Origin: Mangrovicoccus ximenensis
GTDB lineage: Bacteria > Pseudomonadota > Alphaproteobacteria > Rhodobacterales > Rhodobacteraceae
Assembly (NCBI RefSeq): GCF_003056725.1
Contig: NZ_QBKZ01000014.1
Span: 325,991 to 366,919, forward strand
Direction: 5' to 3'
Length of the DNA stretch: 40,929 bases
In this document: piece by piece, positions 34,081 to 40,929 of the stretch
Layout of the letters: each line of letters begins with the position of its first letter
Numbering within the stretch: the stretch's first letter is position 1
Translations under genes and position numbers: made by a program
Notes under the pieces: generated by a model
Seen by the model: the letters and a program-made list of their open reading frames with translations, nothing else
Told to the model about the DNA's origin: nothing
The model's database searches: none

Positions 34081-34478
34081 CCTGCCGCTGCAGGGCAGGG
34101 CAGGGGTTCGGCACGGCGCTCCCCGCGGTCTCCGGCAGGAGCGGGGATTTGGCGGTGCCGACGCGAAAGCGCGCCGCCTGAGTGCCGCCCGGTTCGCCGC
34201 AGTAGCCTGCGGGCATCCGCACTGCTCCGGCGCCCTGACGGAACAGCCATGTGCCTGCCGGTCCTTGCTGCCGGGGGCATCATCGCCACGCCTGATCTCC
34301 GCTTGCCGCAGCAGAAGCATGTGGCCGGGACAAACGCCGGGCGGCAACGCGTCAGCGCGGCGGCAAGCGCTGCGGGCTGCTGGGCCGGGACAATGGCAGC
34401 GGAATGGACCGGCAGGACCAGCGTGCAGCGGCAGCGCGCCGGGAGCTCTGCCGGAGGGACGCGCCGGACCCTGGGACT
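34081..34478. other. Unassigned stretch before rmuC
   Basis: About 400 bp without a recognisable gene. The rmuC frame is open from 34249 but the encoded Ala/Gly/Arg-rich sequence before about 34479 does not resemble the family. Probable junction at about 34470. Confidence 0.45.
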
Positions 34479-35478
34479 GCAGGGCCTCGGCGAGGCGCAG
34501 CAGCGGCTGGCCGGCGGCCTCTCCCATGTGGCCGAGGCGCAGGCAGCGGCGCAGACCGCGATGCTGGCGACGATGGAGCGGCGGCTCGAGGAAGTCACCA
34601 AGTCGATGGGCGACACGCTGCACGGCCAGGCGACCCGCACGGCGCGCAGCTTGGGCGACCTGCAGCAGCGGCTGGAGGCGATCGACAGGGCGCAGGCCAA
34701 TATCGAGAAGCTCTCGGGCGACGTGCTGGGGCTGCAGGACATTCTCGCGAACAAGCAGACCCGCGGCGCCTTCGGGGAAATCCAGCTCAACGACATCGTG
34801 CAGAAGGCGCTGCCGGCCGACAGCTACACGATGCAGGCGACGCTTTCGAACGGGCGGCGGGCGGATTGCCTGATCCATCTGCCGAACCCTCCGGGGCCGA
34901 TCGTCATCGATTCGAAATTCCCGCTCGAAGCCTATGAGAAGCTGCGCAATGCCAAGGACGAGCGGGCGCTGGCCGAGGCTGCCCGCGACATGCGCACCGC
35001 CGTGCGCAGCCACCTGCGGGCGATCGCCGAGAAATACGTGATCGACGGCGAGACCGCCGATGGCGCGCTGATGTTCCTGCCCTCCGAGGCGGTCTATGCC
35101 GAGCTGCATGCGAGCTTCCCCGAGCTGATCCGCGAAGGCTTCGCGCTGCGGGTCTGGACGGTCTCGCCGACCACCTGCATGGCGACGCTGAACACGATGC
35201 GCGCGGTGCTGAAGGACGTGCGGATGCGCGAGCAGGCCGGCCATGTGCGGCGCGAGCTGGCGCTGCTGGCGAAAGATGTCGAGCGGCTGGGCGACCGGGT
35301 CGGCAATCTCGACCGGCATTTCGGCCAGGCGTCGAAGGACATCGCCGACATCAAGATCAGCGCCGAGAAGGCCGGGCGGCGGGCCCAGCGGCTGGACAAT
35401 TTCGACTTCGAAGAGATCGCGCCGCAGGCGGAAGATCCCCGATTTGCGCAGGCTGCGACGCTGCCACTGGCAGAGTGA
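34479..35478 (+). pseudogene. rmuC: RmuC DNA recombination protein, N-terminus lost
   Basis: RmuC limits recombination at inverted repeats and has a PD-(D/E)xK-like nuclease core behind a membrane anchor and coiled coil. Present are the coiled coil (LGEAQQRLAGGLSHVAEAQA, ERRLEEVTKSMGDTLHGQAT) and the core: ANKQTRGAFGEIQLNDIVQK, TLSNGRRADCLIHLPNPPGP, IVIDSKFPLEAYEKLRNAKD, LPSEAVYAELHASFPELIRE and RVWTVSPTTCMATLNTMRAV. The N-terminal membrane helix is missing and replaced by unrelated sequence. The nuclease core is intact to TGA 35478, so a shortened protein from an internal start is possible. Confidence 0.85.
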
Positions 35479-35545
35479 GCGGCGCGGCGCTAGATTTGCG
35501 CCAGAGCAGACCACAGAAAAACACAGCATAACAGGCAGACATACC

Positions 35546-36040
35546 ATGCGGGTTCTTCCGGCAGTCGCGGCCCTTGCGGGCCTTTTCCTCGCTTCCCCGG
35601 TCCCGGCGGCCGAGGCGGTCTTCGGCCTCGGCCAGAGCCAGCCCGGAGAGTCGCGCGGCGACCGCGACCTCAGCGTCTCCGCGGACATCCGCAGCAATCC
35701 GCTGACCTATGTCGGGCCGGCCGACATCCGTCTCGGCGGCGGGGCGGTCGCGGACGGCATCGACGATCTCTGGGTGGGCGGCGGCGTGACCGCCGAGATG
35801 CCGCTGGGCGGCAACTGGTTCGCCGAAGGCAGCGTGATGCCCGGCTACTACGATTTCGCCGACGGGGTGAACACCAAGGACGACCTGGCGCTGCGCACCC
35901 GGCTGGGGCTCGGCGTGCGGCTGAATTCGGGCAATGCGGTTTCCGTGGCGGTCGACCACCGGGCCGGCCCGGATGGCGGCTTCCGCTCCGGCGCGGAGCG
36001 GCTCGGCGTGCAGTACCACCACGAATTCGGCGGCCGCTGA
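35546..36040 (+). CDS. Outer-membrane beta-barrel-like protein (PagL/acyloxyacyl-hydrolase-like)
   Basis: A 164-residue protein with signal peptide MRVLPAVAALAGLFLASPVPAAE and repeated amphipathic strands (DDLWVGGGVTAEMPLGGNWF, AEGSVMPGYYDFADGVNTKD, LALRTRLGLGVRLNSGNAVS, VAVDHRAG, GVQYHHEF). This is similar in plan to lipid A deacylase PagL-like barrels of Rhodobacteraceae. The His-Ser catalytic pair usually seen as H-x-S-N is not present; the equivalent place reads DHRAG. So it may be a non-catalytic homologue or altered at its end near the junction at 36040. The start at 35546 has a weak ribosome site. Confidence 0.6.
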   Translation: MRVLPAVAALAGLFLASPVPAAEAVFGLGQSQPGESRGDRDLSVSADIRSNPLTYVGPADIRLGGGAVADGIDDLWVGGGVTAEMPLGGNWFAEGSVMPGYYDFADGVNTKDDLALRTRLGLGVRLNSGNAVSVAVDHRAGPDGGFRSGAERLGVQYHHEFGGR

Positions 36041-36520
36041 CCGGCAGCAAGGCGAGCCCCGGCCAGGCGAAGACCTGCTCGGCCAGGATCGAGCCGCCGA
36101 AGATCTCGCCGCTCGCCGCCATCATCGCGGTCAGCGCCGGCAGGGCGGCATTGCGCAGCCCGTGGCGCCACAGGATGTCGGCCTGCCCGGCGCCCTGCGC
36201 GCGGGCGAGCAGCACGTAGTCGGATTGCAGCACCTCGATCAGCTTCATCCGCGTGTGTAGCGCGATCGCGGAAACGCCGAACAGGGTCAGCGCGGCCAAG
36301 GGAAGCGCCAAATGGTGCAGGCGCTGGCCGAGCGTGACCTCGCCGGGCGGCACGCCCAAGGGCCCGGCGCAGCAGACCGGGGTCCAGCCCAGCCCGACCG
36401 AAAACACCGCCAGCATCAGCATCGCCAGCCAGAAGGCCGGGGTTCCTGCCAGCAGGTAGCACCAGCCGCGGATCGCCCGGTCGGCCCAGCTGCCCTCGCG
36501 CGCCAGCCCGCCCCCGAGAT
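36041..36520 (-). pseudogene. DppB-type ABC permease, internal fragment
   Basis: The minus strand encodes REGSWADRAIRGWCYLLAGT, PAFWLAMLMLAVFSVGLGWT, HHLALPLAALTLFGVSAIAL, HTRMKLIEVLQSDYVLLARA and QGAGQADILWRHGLRNAALP (the EAA loop), then GSILAEQVFAWPGLA. This is the central and C-terminal part of a peptide/nickel-type permease. Both ends are cut: at about 36520 before the first helix region and at about 36041 just before the last residues. It differs from the complete DppB at 13219. Confidence 0.82.
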
Positions 36521-36614
36521 CCTGTGGGATACGGAGGTGCCCGTCCCGCCGGCGGCGCTGCGCGCGGCAGAGTGACTCTGGCGGGCGGGCCGCGGCTCGG
36601 CTAGGGTCCCGGCC
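36521..36614 (+). other. 94 bp with a possible C-terminal remnant
   Basis: A plus-strand frame reads EILWDTEVPVPPAALRAAE and stops at TGA 36573-36575. It may be the last residues of a lost gene. Too short to name. The following gene starts at 36615 with no clear ribosome site. Confidence 0.2.
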
Positions 36615-37060
36615 ATGTCCGCCCCCTGCCGCGAAACCGACCTCTATGCGCCGCTCAAGGCCTTTCTCGAAGCCCAGGGCTACGAGGTGAAATCCGAAGT
36701 CGCGGGCGCCGATATCGTCGCCTGCCGCGGAGACGAGGACCCGGTGATCGTCGAGATGAAGACCGCCTTCTCGCTGGCCCTCTTCCATCAGGGCATCGCG
36801 CGCCAGGCGGTCAGCGAGGCGGTCTATCTGGCCGTGCCGCGCGCCACGACCAAGGCGTTCCGCGACAATGTCGGGCTGGCGCGCCGCCTCGGGCTCGGCG
36901 TGCTGTCGGTGCGGCTCGCGGACGGCCATGTGGAACCTGTCTGCGATCCCGGCCCGTTCCAGCCGCGCCGCGTGCCGAAGAAGCGCGACCGGCTGTTGCG
37001 GGAATTCGCCAAGCGCCGCGGCGATCCGAATACCGGCCAGCGCGCGGATCAGCGCGGGAG
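36615..37060 (+). pseudogene. DUF2161 PD-(D/E)xK-like protein, N-terminal part of a triple chimera
   Basis: MSAPCRETDLYAPLKAFLEA, QGYEVKSEVAGADIVACRGD and EDPVIVEMKTAFSLALFHQG (E-x-K of a PD-(D/E)xK nuclease-like fold) match DUF2161 proteins, as do YLAVPRATTKAFRDNVGLAR and LLREFAKRRGDPNTG. The C-terminal DNA-binding-like part normally found after DPNTG is missing. The frame passes without a stop into a phosphotransferase-type fragment at about 37060 and then into an ABC ATPase, giving one 458-residue open frame to 37991. Confidence 0.82.
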
Positions 37061-37314
37061 TCAGCGCGCCGCGTTCCGCAAGCTGAAGCGGGCGGTGCAT
37101 CTGCCCTATGCCGATTTCTCCACTCCCGAAATCCGGCTCGCCGCCTGCGAGAAGGAACTGCGGCTGAACCGCGCCGCGGCCCCCGAGCTCTACCGCCGGG
37201 TGCGGCGGATCACCCGCGGGCCGGCCGGGCTCTGCTTCGACGGGCCGGGCGAACTGGTCGATGCCGTTGTCGAGATGGCGCGCTTCGAGCAGGACAGCCT
37301 GTTCGACCGGATGG
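37061..37314 (+). pseudogene. Aminoglycoside-phosphotransferase/ATP-binding-type fragment in the chimera
   Basis: FRKLKRAVHLPYADFSTPEI, then RLAACEKELRLNRAAAPELY, RRVRRITRGPAGLCFDGPGE and LVDAVVEMARFEQDSLFDRM. This is the characteristic beginning of proteins annotated as bifunctional aminoglycoside phosphotransferase/ATP-binding proteins (K-R-A-V-x-L-P-Y-x-D-x-S-T...). About 80 residues remain between two in-frame junctions. The phosphate-transfer and P-loop domains are missing. Confidence 0.72.
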
Positions 37315-37991
37315 GCAACCCGTCGGTCTTCCTCTTCGACGAGCCGCTGTCCAATCTCGACGCCAAGCTGCGCGTGCAGATGCGCACCGAGATCAAGCGC
37401 CTGCACCAGGCGACGCCGACCACGACCATCTACGTCACCCATGACCAGACCGAGGCGATGACCCTCGCCGATATCGTCGTGGTGATGAACAAGGGCCGGA
37501 TCGAGCAGGTCGGCCCGCCGCAGGAGCTGTATTTCCACCCGAAGACCGCCTTCGTCGCGCAATTCGTCGGCTCGCCCTCGATGAATTTCTTCGACGTGGT
37601 GCCGGTCGAGGACGGCGAGGGGCGGCTTGCCCTGGAAACCGCGGAAGGCACGCTGATCCCGGTGCCCGCGGAGCGCGAACCGAGCTACCGCGCCCATCTG
37701 GGCCGCTCCATGCAGCTCGGCGTGCGCCCCGAAGACCTTGCGGTCGCCGAAACCGGCGCGGGCATCGAGGTGAAGATCGACGTGGTCGAGCCGCTCGGCC
37801 AGGAGACCATCGCGATGTTCTTCCGCGGCGGGCGCGACTGCTCGATGCGCCTCGACCCGATGACCCCGGTCGGCCCCGGCCAGACCCTGACCCTGCGCCC
37901 CAACATGGAGCGCGCCCACCTGATCGACCCCGAAAGCGAACTGGTCGTGCCGCGGATCCTCGACGCGACCGAAGGAAAGACCCTGCAATGA
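37315..37991 (+). pseudogene. MalK/UgpC-type ABC ATPase, C-terminal half in the chimera
   Basis: NPSVFLFDEPLSNLDAKLRV (Walker B and D-loop) and TTTIYVTHDQTEAMTLADIV (H-loop), then VVMNKGRIEQVGPPQELYFH. A regulatory TOBE region follows, AFVAQFVGSPSMNFFDVVPV to LVVPRILDATEGKTLQ. These are the last 220 or so residues of a CUT1-type importer ATPase. Walker A and the signature are lost. The stop overlaps the next ATG by 4 bases (ATGA), so in the original operon this importer fed the amidase genes downstream. Confidence 0.85.
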
Positions 37992-39448
37992 ACTATGATC
38001 TTGTCATCAAGGGCGGCACCGTCGTCACCGAAGGCGGTCCGCGCATCTGCGACATCGGCATCACCGGCGAGCGCATCGCCGCGCTCGGCGAGTCCCTCGA
38101 CGGCACCGAGACCGTCGACGCGGCCGGCCGCATCGTGCTGCCGGGCGGCGTCGACAGCCACTGCCATATCGACCAGGTCGATCCCGGCCTCGGCCATGGC
38201 GCGGAAAGCATGGTGACGGGCACCCGCGCCGCGCTGGCCGGCGGCACGACCTCGATCATCTCCTTCGTCTCGCAGCATGCGGGCGAGGAAATCGCCGACG
38301 TTCTGGCCGAAAGCCTGCGCCGCGGCGAGACCTCGCTGGCCGACTACACCTTCCACCAGATCATCTCGGATCCGACCGACAAGGTCGTGCTGGAAGACAT
38401 TCCGATGGTGGTGAAGGCGGGCATCCGCAGCCTCAAGGTCTTCCTGACCTACGAGGACGCGCATCTGACCGACGGCGAGTTCCTGCGCGTGCTGGCCGCC
38501 GCCCACCGCGAAGGCTGCATGGTCACCGTGCATTGCGAGAACTACGACGCGATCGGCTGGATGACCGAGCAGCTGCTGGCGCAGGGCCTGACCGAGCCCA
38601 AGTACCACGCCTGGTCGCGCCCCGAAGTGGTCGAGCGCGAAGCCACCTACCGCACCATCTGCCTCGCCGAGCTGGTCGACACCCCGATCCAGATCTTCCA
38701 CGTCTCCTGCCACGAGGTGGCCGAGGAGATCGAGCGCGCGCAGAAGCGCGGCCTGAAGGTCTGGGGCGAAACCTGCCCGCAATACCTGGTGCTGGGCGCC
38801 AAGGACATGGACCGTCCGGGCCGCGAGGGCGCCAAGTTCATGTGCAGCCCGGCGCCGCGCGATGCCGGCAAGGTCGATGCGTTCTGGGACGACATCCGCC
38901 GCGGCGTGATCGACGTGATCTCCTCGGACCATTCGGCCTTCTTCTTCGAGGGGCCGGAGAACTCCAAGGAGATGAACGGTGCCGATGCCGATTTCAGCCA
39001 GATCCCGAACGGCGTTCCGGGCGTCGGTTCGCGCATGCCGCTGGTCTTCTCCGAAGGCGTCTCCAAGGGCCGGATCGATCTGGAAACCTTCGCCCGCGTG
39101 ACCGCGACCAACCCGGCGCGGATCTTCGGCCTCTATCCGCAGAAGGGCGCCATCGCCGTCGGATCGGACGCCGACATCGTGATCTGGGACGCGGAGCGCA
39201 AGGTCACGATCACCAACGACCTGCTGCAGCACGCGGTCGACTACACGCCCTACGAGGGCATGGAGGTCACCGGCTGGCCGGTCGCCACCTATCTGCGCGG
39301 CAAGCTGTCGATGAAGGATGGCGAGGTCGTGGCCGAGCCGGGCCAGGGCCGCTTCCTGGCGCGCACCGCCTATGACCTCGCGACGCCGCGCGGCATCACG
39401 CCGAACGGCTTCGATGCCGCCAAGCTGCCCCCCCAAGCCAAGAAGTGA
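37988..39448 (+). CDS. Cyclic amidase: hydantoinase/dihydropyrimidinase/allantoinase family
   Basis: A 486-residue metal-dependent amidohydrolase that opens cyclic ureides or imides. Ligands visible: H58-x-H60 in DSHCHIDQ, the carboxylated-lysine candidate K150 in SLKVFLTYED, H182 in VTVHCEN, H238 in IFHVSCHE and D314 in SSDHSAFF. WGETCPQYL and NGVPGVGSRMPLVFSEGV are typical of the D-hydantoinase subgroup. RidA, (S)-ureidoglycine aminohydrolase and an M20 amidohydrolase downstream suggest allantoin or a related ureide as substrate; the family alone would also allow hydantoins or dihydropyrimidines. ATG 37988 overlaps the upstream stop. Confidence 0.93.
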   Translation: MNYDLVIKGGTVVTEGGPRICDIGITGERIAALGESLDGTETVDAAGRIVLPGGVDSHCHIDQVDPGLGHGAESMVTGTRAALAGGTTSIISFVSQHAGEEIADVLAESLRRGETSLADYTFHQIISDPTDKVVLEDIPMVVKAGIRSLKVFLTYEDAHLTDGEFLRVLAAAHREGCMVTVHCENYDAIGWMTEQLLAQGLTEPKYHAWSRPEVVEREATYRTICLAELVDTPIQIFHVSCHEVAEEIERAQKRGLKVWGETCPQYLVLGAKDMDRPGREGAKFMCSPAPRDAGKVDAFWDDIRRGVIDVISSDHSAFFFEGPENSKEMNGADADFSQIPNGVPGVGSRMPLVFSEGVSKGRIDLETFARVTATNPARIFGLYPQKGAIAVGSDADIVIWDAERKVTITNDLLQHAVDYTPYEGMEVTGWPVATYLRGKLSMKDGEVVAEPGQGRFLARTAYDLATPRGITPNGFDAAKLPPQAKK

Positions 39449-39453
39449 AGACC

Positions 39454-39819
39454 ATGAAAGTCACCTACAACCCGATCCCGCCCTCCAAGTCCGAGCTGAA
39501 CATCCTGGAGTTCCCCGGCGGCGGCAAGATGGTCTGGGCCGTGGCCTCGGCCGACGACATCAGCCTGGATTTCGCGGGCCAGACCCATGACATCCTGCAG
39601 AAGCTGGAGCGCATCCTCGCCCGCGCCGGCACCGACCTCAAGCACCTGGTCAAGGCCGAGATCGTCGTGACCGACCACGACAACAAGCCGCTCTTCGACG
39701 ATATCTGGGCGACCTACGTGCCTGCCGGCAAGGGCCCGGTCCGCTCCTTCGTCGAAAGCCGGATGCCCGACGGCGATCTGGTCGAGGCGATCCTGACCGC
39801 CTATGTGCCGGCGGCCTGA
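39454..39819 (+). CDS. RidA-family protein
   Basis: A 121-residue protein of the RidA/YjgF family, which hydrolyses reactive enamine/imine intermediates or, in ureide and pyrimidine pathways, assists hydrolysis of acylated intermediates. VTYNPIPPSKSELNILEFPG is an unusual divergent start. DILQKLERILARAGTDLKHL and VKAEIVVTDHDNKPLFDDIW, then PVRSFVESRMPDGDLVEAIL, match the fold and the conserved R-x-x-V/F-E segment. ATG 39454 is preferred over an in-frame GTG at 39445 that overlaps the upstream stop. It is 3 bp from the next gene. Confidence 0.9.
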   Translation: MKVTYNPIPPSKSELNILEFPGGGKMVWAVASADDISLDFAGQTHDILQKLERILARAGTDLKHLVKAEIVVTDHDNKPLFDDIWATYVPAGKGPVRSFVESRMPDGDLVEAILTAYVPAA

Positions 39820-39822
39820 TCC

Positions 39823-40635
39823 ATGCCGAAGCTGAAATTCCACCGCCGGATCGAGGCGCTCGACGCGCCGGTCATCGCGCCGGGGGCCACCGGCTATTTC
39901 CGCGGCGCGGTGGAGCGCAACTATGCGCTGCTGCCGCCCGAGGGCGTGCTCGACAGCCGCCTGCCGGATTACGCCGGCACGATCGTGCGCTTCCTCGCCA
40001 GCCCGAAGATGGGCGCGGGCTTCGCGCAGACCATGCTGCTCGTCGCCGAGGGCGGCGGCACGCGGGAGCCGCGCAATGACGGCAACCAGCATTTCCTCTT
40101 CGTCCAGGAAGGCCGCATCCGGTTCCGCGTCGACGGGATCGACGCGGAACACGTCATGGACGAGGGCGGCTATGCCTATGTGCCGCCGGGCGCGGGCTTC
40201 GAGCTTGCCGCCATCGGCGGCGAGGCGCGGGTGCTGGAATTCTACCGCCCCTACGTGCCGGTCAAGGGCCATGACGTCCCCAGGGCGCTGGTGTCGAACA
40301 TTGCCGAGGTCGAGAAGGTCAACCATACCGGCAATGCCGGCCGCGGCTGGCAGCACCTGCTGCCCGACGATCTGGGCTTCGACATGGAGATGAACGTGCT
40401 CAGCTTCGCGCCGGGCGGGCATTTCCCCGCGGTCGAGACCCATATCATGGAGCATTCGCTGTTCATGCTGAAAGGCCAGGGCATGTACCTGCTGGAGCGC
40501 GAATGGCAGGAGGTCTGGGCCGAGGACTACATCTGGATGGGCCCCTGGGTGCCGCAGCAGTTCTATGCGACCGGCTGGGAGGAAACCTCCTACCTTCTCT
40601 ACAAGGACGTGAACCGCGATGTCGTCTTCGGCTGA
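39823..40635 (+). CDS. allE: (S)-ureidoglycine aminohydrolase
   Basis: A 270-residue bicupin. It releases ammonia from (S)-ureidoglycine to give (S)-ureidoglycolate in allantoin breakdown. Conserved features are NYALLPPEGVLDSRLPDYAG and AGFAQTMLLVAEGGGTREPR near the start. The C-terminal cupin carries the manganese site: MEMNVLSFAPGGHFPAVETH, IMEHSLFMLKGQGMYLLERE and EDYIWMGPWVPQQFYATGWE, with Glu, His and Gln ligands. Intact. The product supports ureide use by the operon and implies that the start of the next gene acts on allantoate-like compounds. Confidence 0.93.
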   Translation: MPKLKFHRRIEALDAPVIAPGATGYFRGAVERNYALLPPEGVLDSRLPDYAGTIVRFLASPKMGAGFAQTMLLVAEGGGTREPRNDGNQHFLFVQEGRIRFRVDGIDAEHVMDEGGYAYVPPGAGFELAAIGGEARVLEFYRPYVPVKGHDVPRALVSNIAEVEKVNHTGNAGRGWQHLLPDDLGFDMEMNVLSFAPGGHFPAVETHIMEHSLFMLKGQGMYLLEREWQEVWAEDYIWMGPWVPQQFYATGWEETSYLLYKDVNRDVVFG

Positions 40636-40805
40636 GCGGGCGTCGGCGCGGCTTGCCGCGCTGGCTGCCATCACGGCGGAGCCGGGGCGCATGACCCGGC
40701 TTGCCTTCAGCCCCGAGATGCGCCGCGCCAATGCGCTGGTCGCGGACTGGTTCCGAGACGCGGGCGCCGATCGGGTCCGGGAGGACGCGGCCGGCAACCT
40801 GATGG
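40619..40805 (+). pseudogene. allC: M20-type amidohydrolase (allantoate amidohydrolase-like), N-terminal fragment
   Basis: ATG 40619 overlaps the end of allE by 17 bp. MSSSAERASARLAALAAITA, then EPGRMTRLAFSPEMRRANAL and VADWFRDAGADRVREDAAGN, match the start of Zn/Mn-dependent allantoate amidohydrolases/N-carbamoylases, where this R-x-A-x-x-x-V-x-x-W-x-x-x-A-G pattern precedes the first metal ligand. After DAAGNLMAGRG, at about 40806, the sequence changes and all metal ligands are missing. Naming it allC rests on its position after allE. Confidence 0.7.
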
Positions 40806-40929
40806 CTGGCCGCGGGCGCTGCGGCCCGAGGAGCGGGACTACATCGCCGCCCCCTATCGCGACCTGCCCGAGACCGGCCGCCTGACCGGGCGCGGCGGCG
40901 AGGCCAACCTCGAGCGGGTGCTGGCCGCC
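40806..40929 (+). pseudogene. Unidentified coding fragment running off the window
   Basis: An open plus-strand frame reads WPRALRPEERDYIAAPYRDL followed by PETGRLTGRGGEANLERVLA and continues past the end. It has the look of real protein sequence but I do not recognise the family. It is joined directly to the M20 fragment, in a different frame. Confidence 0.35.

Noticed and set aside
35670..37988. A 772-residue minus-strand frame as one giant protein
   Set aside because: Only 36041-36520 is coding on that strand (a permease fragment). The rest is antisense to identified plus-strand genes.

Overview
The window looks like chromosomal DNA of a marine-type alphaproteobacterium of the order Rhodobacterales. 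The basis is very high GC, a VPLPA-type C-terminal sorting signal, a short ProRS without the editing insertion, a SUV3-like helicase, a DUF1127 protein, a short LOV photoreceptor and dipeptide-type ABC operons. Genus and species cannot be told from the sequence. No tRNA, rRNA or CRISPR array was seen.

The dominant property is fragmentation. Intact genes alternate every 1-3 kb with pieces of genes cut at one or both ends and joined directly to an unrelated piece, sometimes in frame. About twenty-five such breakpoints can be placed. Three carry IS3-family remnants; most carry no visible mobile element. Either this lineage has undergone unusually dense rearrangement and decay, or the contig contains many mis-joins. 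The sequence alone cannot decide, so each breakpoint is given a position.

0-5.6 kb: proS with a terminator, aquaporin cut at its last helix, a GH36 alpha-galactosidase piece, a VPLPA-CTERM secreted protein, a decayed IS3 transposase carrying two copies of a hairpin insert, a CheB/CheR-type N-terminus, a LOV protein and a DUF1127 protein. 5.6-11.5 kb: flavin amine oxidase C-terminus, a serine protease pseudogene, the catalytic half of a tyrosine recombinase, and a minus-strand locus of YadA-like adhesin, CHAT, TPR/beta-barrel and FecR proteins, broken at three places. 11.6-17.7 kb: a complete dipeptide-type ABC importer operon (binding protein, two permeases, double ATPase) whose last gene runs into a sensor kinase that has lost its ATPase domain. 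17.8-19.6 kb: an MBL-fold fragment and a gene-poor stretch. 19.6-28 kb: three small conserved genes, a broken SDR, a PCuAC-like protein with an FtsX-type exporter, a GH4 fragment opposite an AraC regulator, a frameshifted altronate dehydratase-like gene, and a bicovalent flavin oxidase overlapping a small LodA-like gene.

28-37 kb: an IS3 right end, a GMC oxidoreductase piece fused in frame to a truncated helicase, a TPR protein, SCP2, a broken lipase, a YkgJ-type protein, broken rmuC, an outer-membrane-like protein and ABC fragments. 36.6-40.9 kb: a three-part in-frame chimera (DUF2161 / phosphotransferase / MalK-type ATPase), then a compact ureide-type operon: cyclic amidase, RidA, (S)-ureidoglycine aminohydrolase and the start of an M20 amidohydrolase. 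Together these would open a cyclic ureide such as allantoin and release its nitrogen.

The most unusual signals are small structured repeats inside the IS remnants. Two roughly 45-bp inserts share a hairpin with arm changes that preserve pairing, and a 28-bp sequence (26/28 identical) occurs at the same codon region of two different transposase remnants.
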